Assembly (NCBI GenBank): GCA_001897835.1
Contig: MKUN01000024.1
Span: 1-64,000, forward strand
Length of the DNA stretch: 64,000 bases
Direction of reading: 5' to 3'
DNA from: Bacteroidetes bacterium 46-16
GTDB lineage: Bacteria; Bacteroidota; Bacteroidia; Chitinophagales; Chitinophagaceae
Shown here one piece after another: positions 1 through 8,874 of the stretch. Both the position numbers and the translations under genes were made by a program. Numbering within the stretch: the stretch's first letter is position 1; each line of letters starts with the position of its first letter. The notes beneath the pieces were generated by a model that ran no database searches, was not told where the DNA came from, and saw only the letters and a program-made list of their open reading frames with translations.

Positions 1-67
1 TGGGATATTCCATACAATATGATCCTTAACGCGTATGACCGCTTGCGGTACTGACGCTATGTGGGTG

Positions 68-137
68 CAGGACGCTCCGAAGGAGCTCCGCATTTCCCTG
101 ATGTCATTCTGCTATAAACAGGATGCCCCAAGGGGCT
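68..137. repeat. Two related short palindromes (REP-like)
   Basis: Two hairpin units share the lead-in CAGGA(C/T). The first is GCTCC-GAA-GGAGC at 74-86, the second GCCCC-AA-GGGGC at 125-136. The T:A pair of the first stem is C:G in the second, so the pairing is kept while the sequence changes. Both are preceded by GCTAT (56-60 and 111-115). Nothing in 1-151 looks coding. Whether this is a dispersed repeat family cannot be told from one window. Confidence 0.4.
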
Positions 138-151
138 GTGCTCCATGTTAA

Positions 152-2782
152 TCAGAAGCGAACCTTCATGCTGCCGAAGATGCCGAAATAACTGGCCTGG
201 TTCTCACCCGGCTGAGGTTTTGGGGTAACACGCCAAACAAAATCGACCCGGAAAATACGCAGGATGTTTTCGATACCCGTACCTAATTCCAGGTAGGGTT
301 CTCCGCCCAGGGTACGGAATGGGAATCCCTTATTTAGATTGAGGGCCTTGTTCTCATCGCTGAGGGAACCTATGATGCCCTTGGCTGTCCAGAACTGGCG
401 GAGCTTTAACCTTTTTACTCCGGGTATATAATTGAATATGCCACCGCCAATAGAATGATCGAGCATGATACCGGCATACTGATCGCTGATGAACTCGTAG
501 CGGTTCATCATTTCAAAAGCATAAGGGTTGTAGTAATAATATTCGTTACCGGGGTGTACTTCCAAAAGGGGATAAGGCAATGTGCCAAAATATTTACCGG
601 CAAAAGCGGTGATGGTCAGCAGCCCAAGTGGAGGTATCTTAAGATCGCCCGATATGGTCAGCTTCAGTTTATCGTAATCATAATTGCTGTTCCAGATATT
701 TTTAAGGCCTTTGCTGTACTCAAAGTTCACAATAGGATATTTGCTGCCTATGCTGACGCGGTAATAATTGCCTTCCAGGAATTTCTCCTTATATGCATAG
801 CGCAGCTTAATACCTACCTCCGCACTGGTAACATGATCTGTAGCCTCGCCTTTCTCATCTTTAAAAATGCCGGCAGAGGGGAGCGGTGCGTACGGTGTGA
901 ATTCACGATGTACAAAATTGAGCTCGTGGCTGAAGCCGCTGAAGTATTGCTTGTAAAACTCGAAACGGCCCTCTTTGCGGTATGCAAGCTTCCAGGGCAC
1001 ACCGGGCTTGCGCGATAAGCTGCTGAATGCATTATCGCCGCTGACCTGGTTGTTATCGACGTAGTAATTGCTGGCGAGATCGAGATCGCTGGTGTATGAA
1101 CCGTAAAGATACATGCGCGGTTTCCTGTTGAGCAACCAGAGCCCGGATGCACTATATTTGAAACGCTTATCGAGCGTGCCATATGCCAGGTAACCATTGA
1201 GGTAAATGTCTTTAAACAGTTTTGGTGTGGTGCCCATCGTGAAACGGAACCGCTGGCCCTCGATGGCATTACTACTGTAGAGATAATAATAAGGGCCGAG
1301 CTCCACAGGCCCAAGCTTATAAGTGCCTGTTACAACAAAATACATGAGGTGCTTAAAATGCCTGAAAGACTTCATACTGTCGAGCGTATCAACCATATGA
1401 TATATGGCCCGCTCATTTTTATTGAGGGTATCGTGGCGGTTTGCAGCCCAGTATACATCGCTGCGGGTACGGGCTGAATCGCTGACAATAACATCCTCCC
1501 TGTACCGGGGATCGTTCAGCACCTGCGTAGTAAGTTCATCGTCGGCTACGACATTTTTATAGGAGGTGGCCTTACGGCCTATAGCCAGGGGCAGCTTGAG
1601 GTTGTATGGCGGAGCAAACTCCGTAGTGTACTGGTCTTTGGTCCAAAACCACAACTGGTCGTTGACCGGTGCAAACTCCTGGTAAATATTCATTTGCTTT
1701 ACCCAGTTTACATTGGCCACTTTGGGCATATCCATGCTTATGGCCTGCAGTGCATAAACAGAATCGACTATCCATATATCGCCGCTAAAACAGTTCTCGC
1801 CGGGGCGTAAAGGCCGGTATGACATATGTATGATATCGTGGTCGTAGCGGTGCTGGGTATCTATGATCGTGTACTTGTAATAGAAAAGCCCCTCGTCGTT
1901 GACAGGGCTTACAAAGCGCCTGTCGAATACAGGGATGAAATTATGGTACGGATTGATGCTTTGGTAAGCTGTACCCAGATACTTAGTGATGCTCTGGTTC
2001 TCAACGCCTTTTACCTGGCTGGCCTTAATGAACTCGCGTTGCTTTTTAGGCTTGCGCTGGAAATAATAATCGGATAAGGTCTCGACGAGGTAGAGTGGTA
2101 AAAATGGCTTATCGCCAGATGTGGAATCGACATTGTTGTATATAAAACTGAACTTTCGGATCATGGGTATGGGCAGGCGGCGGAACTGTTTTTTGGAGAA
2201 ATCCTCGATGTCCACCTCGAGCTTATTATATGCCTCGTAACGATAATTAGCCGTATGATCGGGATTGTTGTAAGGTTTGGCCCTCACCACCTTTTTAAAA
2301 AGGGCCACGGCAGGGTCTTCGCCTGCATGCACCACTACCTCGCTAAGGGAAGCGGCCGATAATGAAAGATCGATCAGCAGCTCGTATTTGTGCTGTTTTG
2401 GGTCGAGGCGTTTGTTGAATTTGGTATAACCCATTGACTCTACGCGAAGCGTATCGCTTTCGGGCATTTTATCAAACTCCAGGACAAAATTGCCATCTTC
2501 ATCGGCGGCAGTACCTACTGGTGTGCCGGGGAAAAAGACGGTAGCGAAGGCAATGCCCTCACCCGTGCTTTTATCCTGTACAATACCTTTGACGGTATAT
2601 AGTTTATGCCCTGTTCCTTCAGCAGGTTTTAAAAAATGCCGGACAGTAGTATCATTTTGAGGGAGTGCCGCAGTGGAGTCGTTGCCTTGCTGCAAGGTAT
2701 CTGCCGACTGGGCATGGGCAGAGCAGGCCCAAGCCATGGAGACAAGCAAAATGAATATATACACTATCCTTTTACGACACAT
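152..2782 (-). CDS. DUF5686 / carboxypeptidase-regulatory-like outer membrane protein
   Basis: Outer-membrane protein of the Bacteroidota DUF5686 family. The ATG at 2782 is preferred over a TTG at 2833 because it gives a clean signal peptide (about residues 1-25, ending ACSAHAQ). A carboxypeptidase-D-like beta-sandwich follows at about 61-105 (VKGIVQDKSTGEGIAFATV), as in many TonB-linked surface proteins. The remaining ~740 residues are rich in aromatic, alternating segments typical of a beta-barrel, and the protein ends in Phe (MKVRF), a usual barrel end. Length, about 876 residues, fits the family. It stands alone, divergent from the Cys-cluster gene. The ligand is unknown; the function of the family is not established. 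Confidence 0.85.
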   Translation of the reverse strand: MCRKRIVYIFILLVSMAWACSAHAQSADTLQQGNDSTAALPQNDTTVRHFLKPAEGTGHKLYTVKGIVQDKSTGEGIAFATVFFPGTPVGTAADEDGNFVLEFDKMPESDTLRVESMGYTKFNKRLDPKQHKYELLIDLSLSAASLSEVVVHAGEDPAVALFKKVVRAKPYNNPDHTANYRYEAYNKLEVDIEDFSKKQFRRLPIPMIRKFSFIYNNVDSTSGDKPFLPLYLVETLSDYYFQRKPKKQREFIKASQVKGVENQSITKYLGTAYQSINPYHNFIPVFDRRFVSPVNDEGLFYYKYTIIDTQHRYDHDIIHMSYRPLRPGENCFSGDIWIVDSVYALQAISMDMPKVANVNWVKQMNIYQEFAPVNDQLWFWTKDQYTTEFAPPYNLKLPLAIGRKATSYKNVVADDELTTQVLNDPRYREDVIVSDSARTRSDVYWAANRHDTLNKNERAIYHMVDTLDSMKSFRHFKHLMYFVVTGTYKLGPVELGPYYYLYSSNAIEGQRFRFTMGTTPKLFKDIYLNGYLAYGTLDKRFKYSASGLWLLNRKPRMYLYGSYTSDLDLASNYYVDNNQVSGDNAFSSLSRKPGVPWKLAYRKEGRFEFYKQYFSGFSHELNFVHREFTPYAPLPSAGIFKDEKGEATDHVTSAEVGIKLRYAYKEKFLEGNYYRVSIGSKYPIVNFEYSKGLKNIWNSNYDYDKLKLTISGDLKIPPLGLLTITAFAGKYFGTLPYPLLEVHPGNEYYYYNPYAFEMMNRYEFISDQYAGIMLDHSIGGGIFNYIPGVKRLKLRQFWTAKGIIGSLSDENKALNLNKGFPFRTLGGEPYLELGTGIENILRIFRVDFVWRVTPKPQPGENQASYFGIFGSMKVRF

Positions 2783-2897
2783 AAACCAGTATAAAGACCG
2801 CTGATAAAATAGCGGCCTGTTTGGGAAAATCAAAAACCTTGCCTGTTTTAAATTACGAACATTTATTTATTCATCTCATGATAAAAAATATTGGTTA

Positions 2898-2905
2898 TAC
2901 TTTTG
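2898..2905 (+). promoter_or_regulatory. Bacteroidota -7 promoter box (TACTTTTG)
   Basis: Perfect match to TAnnTTTG, 22 bases upstream of the Cys-cluster gene start at 2928. No well-spaced -33 TTG is visible. Confidence 0.5.
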
Positions 2906-2927
2906 TTAAAGCATTTATATTTACGAC

Positions 2928-3428
2928 ATGAACTTGAAAAAATTCAGGGAAAGAGCCGCCAAGAAAAAAAAATCACTTACCGCCTTTTTAAAGAAACTTG
3001 ATGATATAGTGCCCCATGATATGCCCAAAGTGGTGGCCGAAACGGATGCAAGCGTATGGCGTGATATAGACTGTATGCAATGTGCCAACTGCTGCAAGAC
3101 GATGACACCGACCTTCACCCCGAAAGACATCAAGCGAATATCGGCGCACCTGGATATGAGCCCGCAGGCATTTAAAGATAAGTGGCTGGTGAAAGAAGAG
3201 GATACGGGCGACTGGGTAAATAAAAAACAGCCCTGCCAGTTCCTGAAAGATAATATGTGCAGCATTTATGAAGTGCGGCCCAGCGACTGCGCAGAGTTTC
3301 CACACCACAACAAAAAACCTTTTGACCTGTATAACGATACCTTCACGAATAACCTGGAGCATTGCCCTGCCACACTTACGCTGGTGGAACGCCTGAAAAA
3401 GCGCGTGGAAGAAGAATATGTGTGGTAG
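2928..3428 (+). CDS. YkgJ-family cysteine cluster protein
   Basis: A 166-residue soluble protein of the YkgJ / zinc- or iron-chelating CxxCxxCC family. The cluster C49-x2-C52-x2-C55-C56 is followed by C103, C111 and C121, the usual spacing for this family, which is thought to bind Fe-S or Zn. The N-terminus is strongly basic (RERAAKKKK), which might contact nucleic acid or membrane. The start ATG lies 22 bases after a promoter box. It converges on the lipoprotein gene, with 14 bases between the stops. No substrate is known for the family, so the role stays open. Confidence 0.85.
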   Translation: MNLKKFRERAAKKKKSLTAFLKKLDDIVPHDMPKVVAETDASVWRDIDCMQCANCCKTMTPTFTPKDIKRISAHLDMSPQAFKDKWLVKEEDTGDWVNKKQPCQFLKDNMCSIYEVRPSDCAEFPHHNKKPFDLYNDTFTNNLEHCPATLTLVERLKKRVEEEYVW

Positions 3429-3442
3429 ATAAAACCAAGACA

Positions 3443-4276
3443 CTAGAGATCGATACGGACCTGTTTCATAAAAGGTTTGCCATTGGCATCTTTGCCTTCT
3501 ATTTTCCACATTACACTACGCAGGTAAACAGATAAAGGGTGCTGCCTGACACTGCGCACATTGCGGAGGCTGTTCTGCCACTCGCGCTGCATTTTGCGGC
3601 TCAGGCGGGCCTGGCGTGTGGCGCGTATCACCGAACTGCGTATCTGCGAAGGGCCTGCCTTATCGGTAACAAGGTGGCGATCGTCGAGGCCGGATATTTC
3701 ATAAACACCATTACTGCCTTTAAGCGAGTGCCAGGAAGTAAGGGTACCGAGATCGAGCTTTAAAATACCCAACTGGTTTTTGGCATGTACGCCTGTCATG
3801 TAGCGCATGGACACATCAGTGATATTGCCCGAAGTTATTTTTACGGTATTACCATTAAGTTCGCCGTTCAATAACTGGTAGGTGGCCCCGGTGGCATGCT
3901 GCAGGTTGCGGCTGTTGGCAGCAGGGCGTGCTTCAATGCCCGGGAAGAAAAGAGCCACTTCGCTGAAGGCTACTTTCAGGCCTTTGCCATCAGCGGCAGC
4001 AACAGCGGGCGCGGCCGGTGCCTGTGCAGCAAGGGCCTGCGTACTATCTTTTTGTGCCGTATCTGCATGGGCTGTATCGGCAACAGGCTGCGGCTCGAGC
4101 GGCGTAATATCGGCAACAAAATCGTGGAGATATTGTGAATCGGCTTCCGTAATAATAGTATTGCTATCGCCCATGATGATGGGGCCGCGGCTTTTCGTAT
4201 CCATATCATTGCATGAATACAAGAAGCCGCAAAGGACAATAAATGGTATTACATAAAAAGCTTTCATCTCGCGCAC
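3443..4276 (-). CDS. Hypothetical lipoprotein
   Basis: I do not recognise a family. The N-terminus has a lipoprotein signal (lipobox LYSC, Cys22), so the product is probably anchored in the outer or inner membrane facing the periplasm. A low-complexity Ala/Pro/Asp/Thr linker follows (about residues 60-98), then a mixed region containing GTLTSWHSLKG and a basic stretch rich in Arg and Ser (about 210-245). The segment ending VRIDL could be a beta-strand end. A second ATG at 4267 would give an equally good signal. It is probably monocistronic: the upstream E1 gene ends 118 bases away on the same strand. Confidence 0.6.
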   Translation of the reverse strand: MREMKAFYVIPFIVLCGFLYSCNDMDTKSRGPIIMGDSNTIITEADSQYLHDFVADITPLEPQPVADTAHADTAQKDSTQALAAQAPAAPAVAAADGKGLKVAFSEVALFFPGIEARPAANSRNLQHATGATYQLLNGELNGNTVKITSGNITDVSMRYMTGVHAKNQLGILKLDLGTLTSWHSLKGSNGVYEISGLDDRHLVTDKAGPSQIRSSVIRATRQARLSRKMQREWQNSLRNVRSVRQHPLSVYLRSVMWKIEGKDANGKPFMKQVRIDL

Positions 4277-4394
4277 ATTTCCTTACGAAAGTAATAAACT
4301 GGATGAATGTATAAAATACCTTTTTACATATTAGCGGTAAAGCTCCTGAAAGGTCATAAAGTGCCTGTGCAACCTGAACGATGCCGCTGCCCCG

Positions 4395-6371
4395 TTAAAA
4401 ACGCATTAGTTTCGTTATGCAATCGTGGAGGCGGCTTTTGGCCAGGAAATTCTGTTCCAGTTCTATGGCAAAGGGAACAGGCGTATCGAGGCTGGCGCAA
4501 CGCACAATGGGCGCATCGAGGTATTCAAAGCAGTTCTCGCTGATCCATGCCGCCAGTTCGCCGCCAATGCCACCAATGAGCGTATCCTCATGCAGAAGCA
4601 ATACCTTACCTGTGCGCTGCACTGCGGCACGGATGGCATCGTAATCGAGTGGCAGGAGTGTGCGGAGATCGAGTATGTCGATGGAAAGGGCGGGGTGCTG
4701 CGCAGCGTATTCCAAAGCCCAGTGTACGCCACTGCCATATGTAATGACGCTGATATCGCTGCCTTCCTGCACATGACGGGCCTTCCCTATCTCTATAGTA
4801 TAATAGTCATCTGGCACCTCGCCACTTATGCCCCTGTATAGCGCCTTATGCTCAAAGTACATTACCGGGTTAGGATCGGCAATGGCTGCATTGAGCAGGC
4901 CTTTTGCGTCTTCGGGAGTTGAAGGGTAGACCACTTTAAGGCCGGGAGTATGTACGAACCATGCTTCATTGCTCTGCGAATGGAATGGCCCTGCACCTAC
5001 GCCGCCGCCCGTGGGCATGCGTATCACTACATCGGCATTTTGCCCCCAGCGATAATGGATCTTTGCGAGGTTATTAATTATTTGATTAAAACCTACGGTA
5101 ACAAAATCGGCGAACTGCATTTCCATCATGGCCTTATAGCCTTTGACAGAGAGGCCCAGCGCCGTACCGACAATTGCACTTTCGCAGAGGGGGGTATTGC
5201 GTACCCGATCTTTACCGAATTGCTGTACAAAGCCCTCGGTAACTTTAAAAGCCCCGCCATATTCTGCAATGTCCTGGCCCATCAATACGAGATCGGGATA
5301 GCGCTCCATACTTTCACGCAGGGCATCACTTATGGCGTTAATGAATTTTTTTTCTGTTTTGCTGCGGGCCGTGGAATGTATGACGGCAGGTGCAGGTGCA
5401 TACACATCGGCAAGCTCTTCCTGTGTATCGGCCTTTACCGGGGGTGCAGCAAAACCTGCCGCAAGGCCATCCTCTATTTCTTTTTGTATGCCTGCCTTTA
5501 TTTCATCAATGACTGGCTGTTCGAGGACCTTGAGGTTGAGGAGGTATTGCTCAAAATTGGCGAGGGGATCTTTTTTGCCCCACTCTTCAAAGAGCTCTTT
5601 TGGTACATATTTTACGCCGCTGGCCTCTTCGTGGCCGCGCATGCGGAAGGTCATACATTCGATAAGTACCGGCTTCTGCTCGCGGATGCAATATTGACGC
5701 GCCTCGATGATGGCCCGGTGCACTTCGAGTATATTATTACCATCGATGGTGATGCCGAGCATGCCATATCCTGCTGCACGGTCGGCGAGCTGCTTGCATA
5801 CGAACTGCTCATTGACGGGTGTGCTGAGGCCATAGCCGTTGTTCTCAATAAGGAATATAACGGGCAGGCCCCAAACGGCTGCTACATTGAGCGCCTCGTG
5901 AAAATCGCCCTCGCTGGTACCACCATCGCCACTGAATGCGAGGGATATTTTATGCTCTTTCCTCAGCTTGTGTGCCAACGCCACGCCATCGGCTATGGCG
6001 AGCTGGGGGCCGAGGTGCGATATCATGCCACAAATATGGTATTCATTGGCACCAAAATGGAAGGAGCGCTCACGCCCTTTACTATAGCCCTCTTTGCGGC
6101 CCTGCCATTGCATGAAGAGCTTATCGAAGGGCATCTTGCGGGCGGTAAATACACCGAGGTTGCGATGCAGGGGCATGATATACTCATCGCTATCGAGGGC
6201 AAGGGTAGCCCCCACAGCTATTGCCTCCTGCCCTATACCGCTGAACCATTTGCTGATGCGGCCCTGGCGAAGCAGTACCAGCATCTTCTCTTCTATCATG
6301 CGGGGGCGCAGCAGTTCGGTATATAATGTTACCAGCTTCTCGTTGGAAAAACCACTCCTGTCAAATTGCAT
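4395..6371 (-). CDS. 2-oxoacid dehydrogenase E1, alpha and beta subunits fused
   Basis: Thiamine-diphosphate enzyme that decarboxylates a 2-oxoacid and passes the acyl group to an E2 lipoyl protein; most similar in pattern to branched-chain (2-oxoisovalerate) dehydrogenase E1. Residues 1 to ~330 are the alpha part, with the ThDP/Mg motif from GDG (148-150) to NN (177-178). Residues ~345-658 are the beta part (ALRESMERYPDLVLMGQD; PTGGGVGAGPFHSQ). The two are joined by a Pro/Ala linker in one frame, a fusion common in Bacteroidota. No E2 or E3 gene lies nearby, so the partner must be encoded elsewhere. The substrate (branched-chain or pyruvate) cannot be fixed from sequence alone. Confidence 0.88.
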   Translation of the reverse strand: MQFDRSGFSNEKLVTLYTELLRPRMIEEKMLVLLRQGRISKWFSGIGQEAIAVGATLALDSDEYIMPLHRNLGVFTARKMPFDKLFMQWQGRKEGYSKGRERSFHFGANEYHICGMISHLGPQLAIADGVALAHKLRKEHKISLAFSGDGGTSEGDFHEALNVAAVWGLPVIFLIENNGYGLSTPVNEQFVCKQLADRAAGYGMLGITIDGNNILEVHRAIIEARQYCIREQKPVLIECMTFRMRGHEEASGVKYVPKELFEEWGKKDPLANFEQYLLNLKVLEQPVIDEIKAGIQKEIEDGLAAGFAAPPVKADTQEELADVYAPAPAVIHSTARSKTEKKFINAISDALRESMERYPDLVLMGQDIAEYGGAFKVTEGFVQQFGKDRVRNTPLCESAIVGTALGLSVKGYKAMMEMQFADFVTVGFNQIINNLAKIHYRWGQNADVVIRMPTGGGVGAGPFHSQSNEAWFVHTPGLKVVYPSTPEDAKGLLNAAIADPNPVMYFEHKALYRGISGEVPDDYYTIEIGKARHVQEGSDISVITYGSGVHWALEYAAQHPALSIDILDLRTLLPLDYDAIRAAVQRTGKVLLLHEDTLIGGIGGELAAWISENCFEYLDAPIVRCASLDTPVPFAIELEQNFLAKSRLHDCITKLMRF

Positions 6372-6388
6372 AAAGGGAATTTATGAGG

Positions 6389-6396
6389 CAAAAGTA
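6389..6396 (-). promoter_or_regulatory. -7 promoter box (TACTTTTG) for the E1 gene
   Basis: Reads TACTTTTG on the minus strand, 17 bases before the E1 start at 6371. It would give a very short leader. No clear -33 element. Confidence 0.45.
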
Positions 6397-6449
6397 TATT
6401 AAGTGAACGAATAGTCTGTACCGCTTTATGGCAAATGTGATGTGATCAT

Positions 6450-6479
6450 AAAAAAAGTCCCGCGCATGAGGCACGGGAC
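6450..6479 (-). terminator. Rho-independent terminator after the DUF3276 gene
   Basis: On the minus strand, GTCCCGTGC pairs with GCGCGGGAC (one G-U) around a five-base loop, followed by a run of T. It lies 28 bases beyond the DUF3276 stop. Confidence 0.7.
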
Positions 6480-6507
6480 CAATGATATATATTGAAGTGA
6501 AAGGTTA

Positions 6508-6894
6508 TTAAATCTTCCAGTCGTCTACGTTGCCTTCGTCAGCGTTGTTCACCGTTTCAGCAGCTGTGGCAGGCACAGATTCTTCGTTCTCGTTGTCGTG
6601 GTTGTAGGCATCGAAATCGAAGTCGGGCATAAGATCGGTCTTCACATAATTAACAGTCTCCGTAAGTGCATTCACAAACTTGTTGAAGTCTTCTTTGTAA
6701 AGAAACATCTTGTGCCTGTCGTAACCATTGTCATCAAAGCGCTTTTTACTTTCTGTGATCGTAATGAAGTAATCATTGCCACGGGTAGCACGCACATCAA
6801 AGAAATAAGTCCTTCTTTTACCTGCTTTAATTCGTTTACTGTAAAGGCTCTCGTTGTTGCGATTGTCACTAAAGTTTTTGTTATCGTACGCCAC
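6508..6894 (-). CDS. DUF3276 PUR-alpha-like nucleic-acid-binding protein
   Basis: Small acidic-tailed protein of the DUF3276 family, a bacterial relative of the eukaryotic PUR-alpha repeat that binds single-stranded DNA/RNA. The core GKRRTYFFDVRATRGNDYFI through KMFLYKEDFNKFVNAL is the PUR fold; the C-terminus is acidic. The start is set at GTG 6894 (reads (V)AYDNKN): a TTG at 6930 also opens the frame, but a perfect promoter box overlaps it at 6928-6935, so it cannot be in the message. The product is 128 residues. Its biological role in Bacteroidota is not firmly known. Confidence 0.85.
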   Translation of the reverse strand: MAYDNKNFSDNRNNESLYSKRIKAGKRRTYFFDVRATRGNDYFITITESKKRFDDNGYDRHKMFLYKEDFNKFVNALTETVNYVKTDLMPDFDFDAYNHDNENEESVPATAAETVNNADEGNVDDWKI

Positions 6895-6927
6895 AGTTCT
6901 TATTTTATGTGTGATTAATTTGATTGA

Positions 6928-6958
6928 CAAAATTAATTAAGAAAGTGAAGTATCCAAA
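6928..6958 (-). promoter_or_regulatory. Complete promoter (TTTG / 19 bases / TAATTTTG)
   Basis: On the minus strand, TTTG (6955-6958), a 19-base spacer and TAATTTTG (6928-6935) match the Bacteroidota consensus in both parts. It settles the GTG start of the DUF3276 gene, about 34 bases downstream. Confidence 0.7.
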
Positions 6959-7108
6959 TTATATGATTATAAAGTATGTGGTAAACATAAGAATAGGGAT
7001 AATAAGCATAATGTGTATGAAATAGTTTATATGTTTACGGGTTTTAAGGTGCCTGGGCGCTAAAAGCACGTTTTGCCCTGCCTGTAAGCCCGTGAACAAC
7101 CAATGTGC

Positions 7109-7138
7109 TGTGCCACAAAACTATGTGCCACAAAACTA
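7109..7138. repeat. Perfect 15-base tandem duplication over a stop codon
   Basis: TGTGCCACAAAACTA occurs twice back to back (7109-7123, 7124-7138). The second copy contains the stop codon of the Wzi/RemB-like gene (minus strand TAG at 7138-7136), so the copy of the stop lies just downstream. The rest of 6936-7108 shows no gene. Confidence 0.8.
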
Positions 7139-8824
7139 ATAGACCGCATAATCGCGCCGGGCCATGTTAAGGCGAAGGCCACCATAGAAATAGGTGCTCG
7201 TATTGGCGGGGTACAGATCGCCCTCGTAGCTGAAATTGCGGTTCACAGCACCCAGGTCGATAAAGAGATTCTCACGCAGGCGGTAAGACAAGTTGAGGCT
7301 GAGAAGGGTGCAGGTGGTCTTTGGGCCATTTATCATATGCACCCCAAAATCCTGGCTGCGGGTGTCATAATCCTTAAAAATATCGCTGCCATAGTTGGCA
7401 GAGCCGGTATCAACGCCCTGCTGGTAGTACATGGCCTTAAGATCGATAAATAAGTTATTAGCGGGCTGGTAATGCAGCCGGGCGATCAGTTCACGAAAAC
7501 CTGCCCCGAGGGGATGGGCCAGCGGCTGGTTGTAATGGGTAAAATTGGCTGTGCTGTCGTAATGGGTAAAGGTGTAGGGGCGCACCATATTGAGCTCGGC
7601 CTGGATGTCGAGGTTCTTAAGCGTGAAGGCATCAAAATATTTGGCACCCAACTGCAGGCCCCATTTATTGGCCCAGTAGCCATTGTGCGAGAAAAACTGA
7701 CTGGCGGTAAACTCATTGAGCAGGAACTGGCCGTAGAACTGCAGGTGTCCTGCTGCAATAGCTTTGAAATCGATACCCAGGTTCACCTTATCGGGGCTGC
7801 CAAGTGCGCGTTCCGTTTGCCTGTACAGTATAATGGGATTCATATAGCCGATCTCGAAATGGCCCGACCTGTCGAAAACCACCGCCTCAAAGAGGCCAAA
7901 ATTGAGCCAGCGTGTAAGATTGACACTCAGGTGATGCATGGTGGCGTATTTATGTGTGTGCTGCATGCCCATAGCCGGGATGAACTGCGGTGTAAGCTGC
8001 ATATAGAGGTTCTGGTACCTGAGCTTCCAGATGCGGGTGGAGAGCTGCAGGTAGGCTGCGGGCGCTGCATAATCGCTTAAAAAGAGGCTGCGGATACCAT
8101 CGCCAATAAAGTGCCTGCCATAGCCTGCGGTGGCGTTCACATGGTCTTTGATGAGCGCTACATCAAGCGTGCCTTCACCTTGTATATATTGGTATTTGCC
8201 CGTGGCAATGACGTTCTCGCCCCGCACCCCCTGCAAAGCATGCGCCTGCACTGCGCGGTTGGTAACAAAAGAGACCGGCTCTTCGTAATTATTGGTGAGG
8301 GTAACCGATATGCCCACCCTATCGGCTATGCAGGAACGCAGCGCAAGGCCCTCGGTATGGCTGAGCAATGACTGCGATGCGGAATTGACCGTTTCGTATG
8401 TGCCCTGTATGCCCAATACCGGGTTAAGGCTTAAGAAAAAACCGGGTGTATTAACATAAACGAGATCGGGCTGCCGGCGATAAAAGGTATTAAAAACCGG
8501 GTGTTTTGAGGGAATAGCCCCATCATGCTCAAGGTCCCACTCGCCGCTCACCGATCTTGCATGATACATATTGTAGAGATCTACCTTGCTGAGCTCAATA
8601 TAACGTGCATCGGGACGGGTATTGAGCAAAAACTCGACTGCGGCCCTGCGCGAGACGGGCTTATCTACCAAAAAGAGGCTATCGGACAAATTGCCGGAAC
8701 GTGTCTCGATCCTATCGAGCAGGTGATACCCGGGATCCCCTAAGGGCAGGTAAGTGACCTGGGCATTTGCTACAGCGATGGTAACAAAGAACAGCAAAAA
8801 ACAGAAGGCTCTTTTTGTATACAT
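7136..8824 (-). CDS. Capsule assembly Wzi / RemB-like outer membrane protein
   Basis: Secreted beta-barrel protein with a signal peptide at residues 1-22 (ending VANAQ). The N-terminal part (DPGYHLLDRIETRSG, then SRRAAVEFLLN) resembles the opening of Wzi-like capsule assembly and RemB gliding-associated proteins in Bacteroidota. The rest is made of alternating aromatic strands (YGRHFIGDGIRSLFLSDY; FEIGYMNPIILYRQTERALG), the family signature for an 18-strand outer-membrane barrel. About 562 residues, usual for this group. No capsule genes adjoin it, so a capsule role is inferred from family only. Confidence 0.72.
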   Translation of the reverse strand: MYTKRAFCFLLFFVTIAVANAQVTYLPLGDPGYHLLDRIETRSGNLSDSLFLVDKPVSRRAAVEFLLNTRPDARYIELSKVDLYNMYHARSVSGEWDLEHDGAIPSKHPVFNTFYRRQPDLVYVNTPGFFLSLNPVLGIQGTYETVNSASQSLLSHTEGLALRSCIADRVGISVTLTNNYEEPVSFVTNRAVQAHALQGVRGENVIATGKYQYIQGEGTLDVALIKDHVNATAGYGRHFIGDGIRSLFLSDYAAPAAYLQLSTRIWKLRYQNLYMQLTPQFIPAMGMQHTHKYATMHHLSVNLTRWLNFGLFEAVVFDRSGHFEIGYMNPIILYRQTERALGSPDKVNLGIDFKAIAAGHLQFYGQFLLNEFTASQFFSHNGYWANKWGLQLGAKYFDAFTLKNLDIQAELNMVRPYTFTHYDSTANFTHYNQPLAHPLGAGFRELIARLHYQPANNLFIDLKAMYYQQGVDTGSANYGSDIFKDYDTRSQDFGVHMINGPKTTCTLLSLNLSYRLRENLFIDLGAVNRNFSYEGDLYPANTSTYFYGGLRLNMARRDYAVY

Positions 8825-8874
8825 GGATTAAGACCACGTAAAAATACCGCATAGAAAGTATAAAACAACCCTGC

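Noticed and set aside
4950-6326. 458-codon open frame on the plus strand
   Set aside because: Antisense to the E1 gene; low-quality composition and no known motif. The minus-strand protein is a clear E1.
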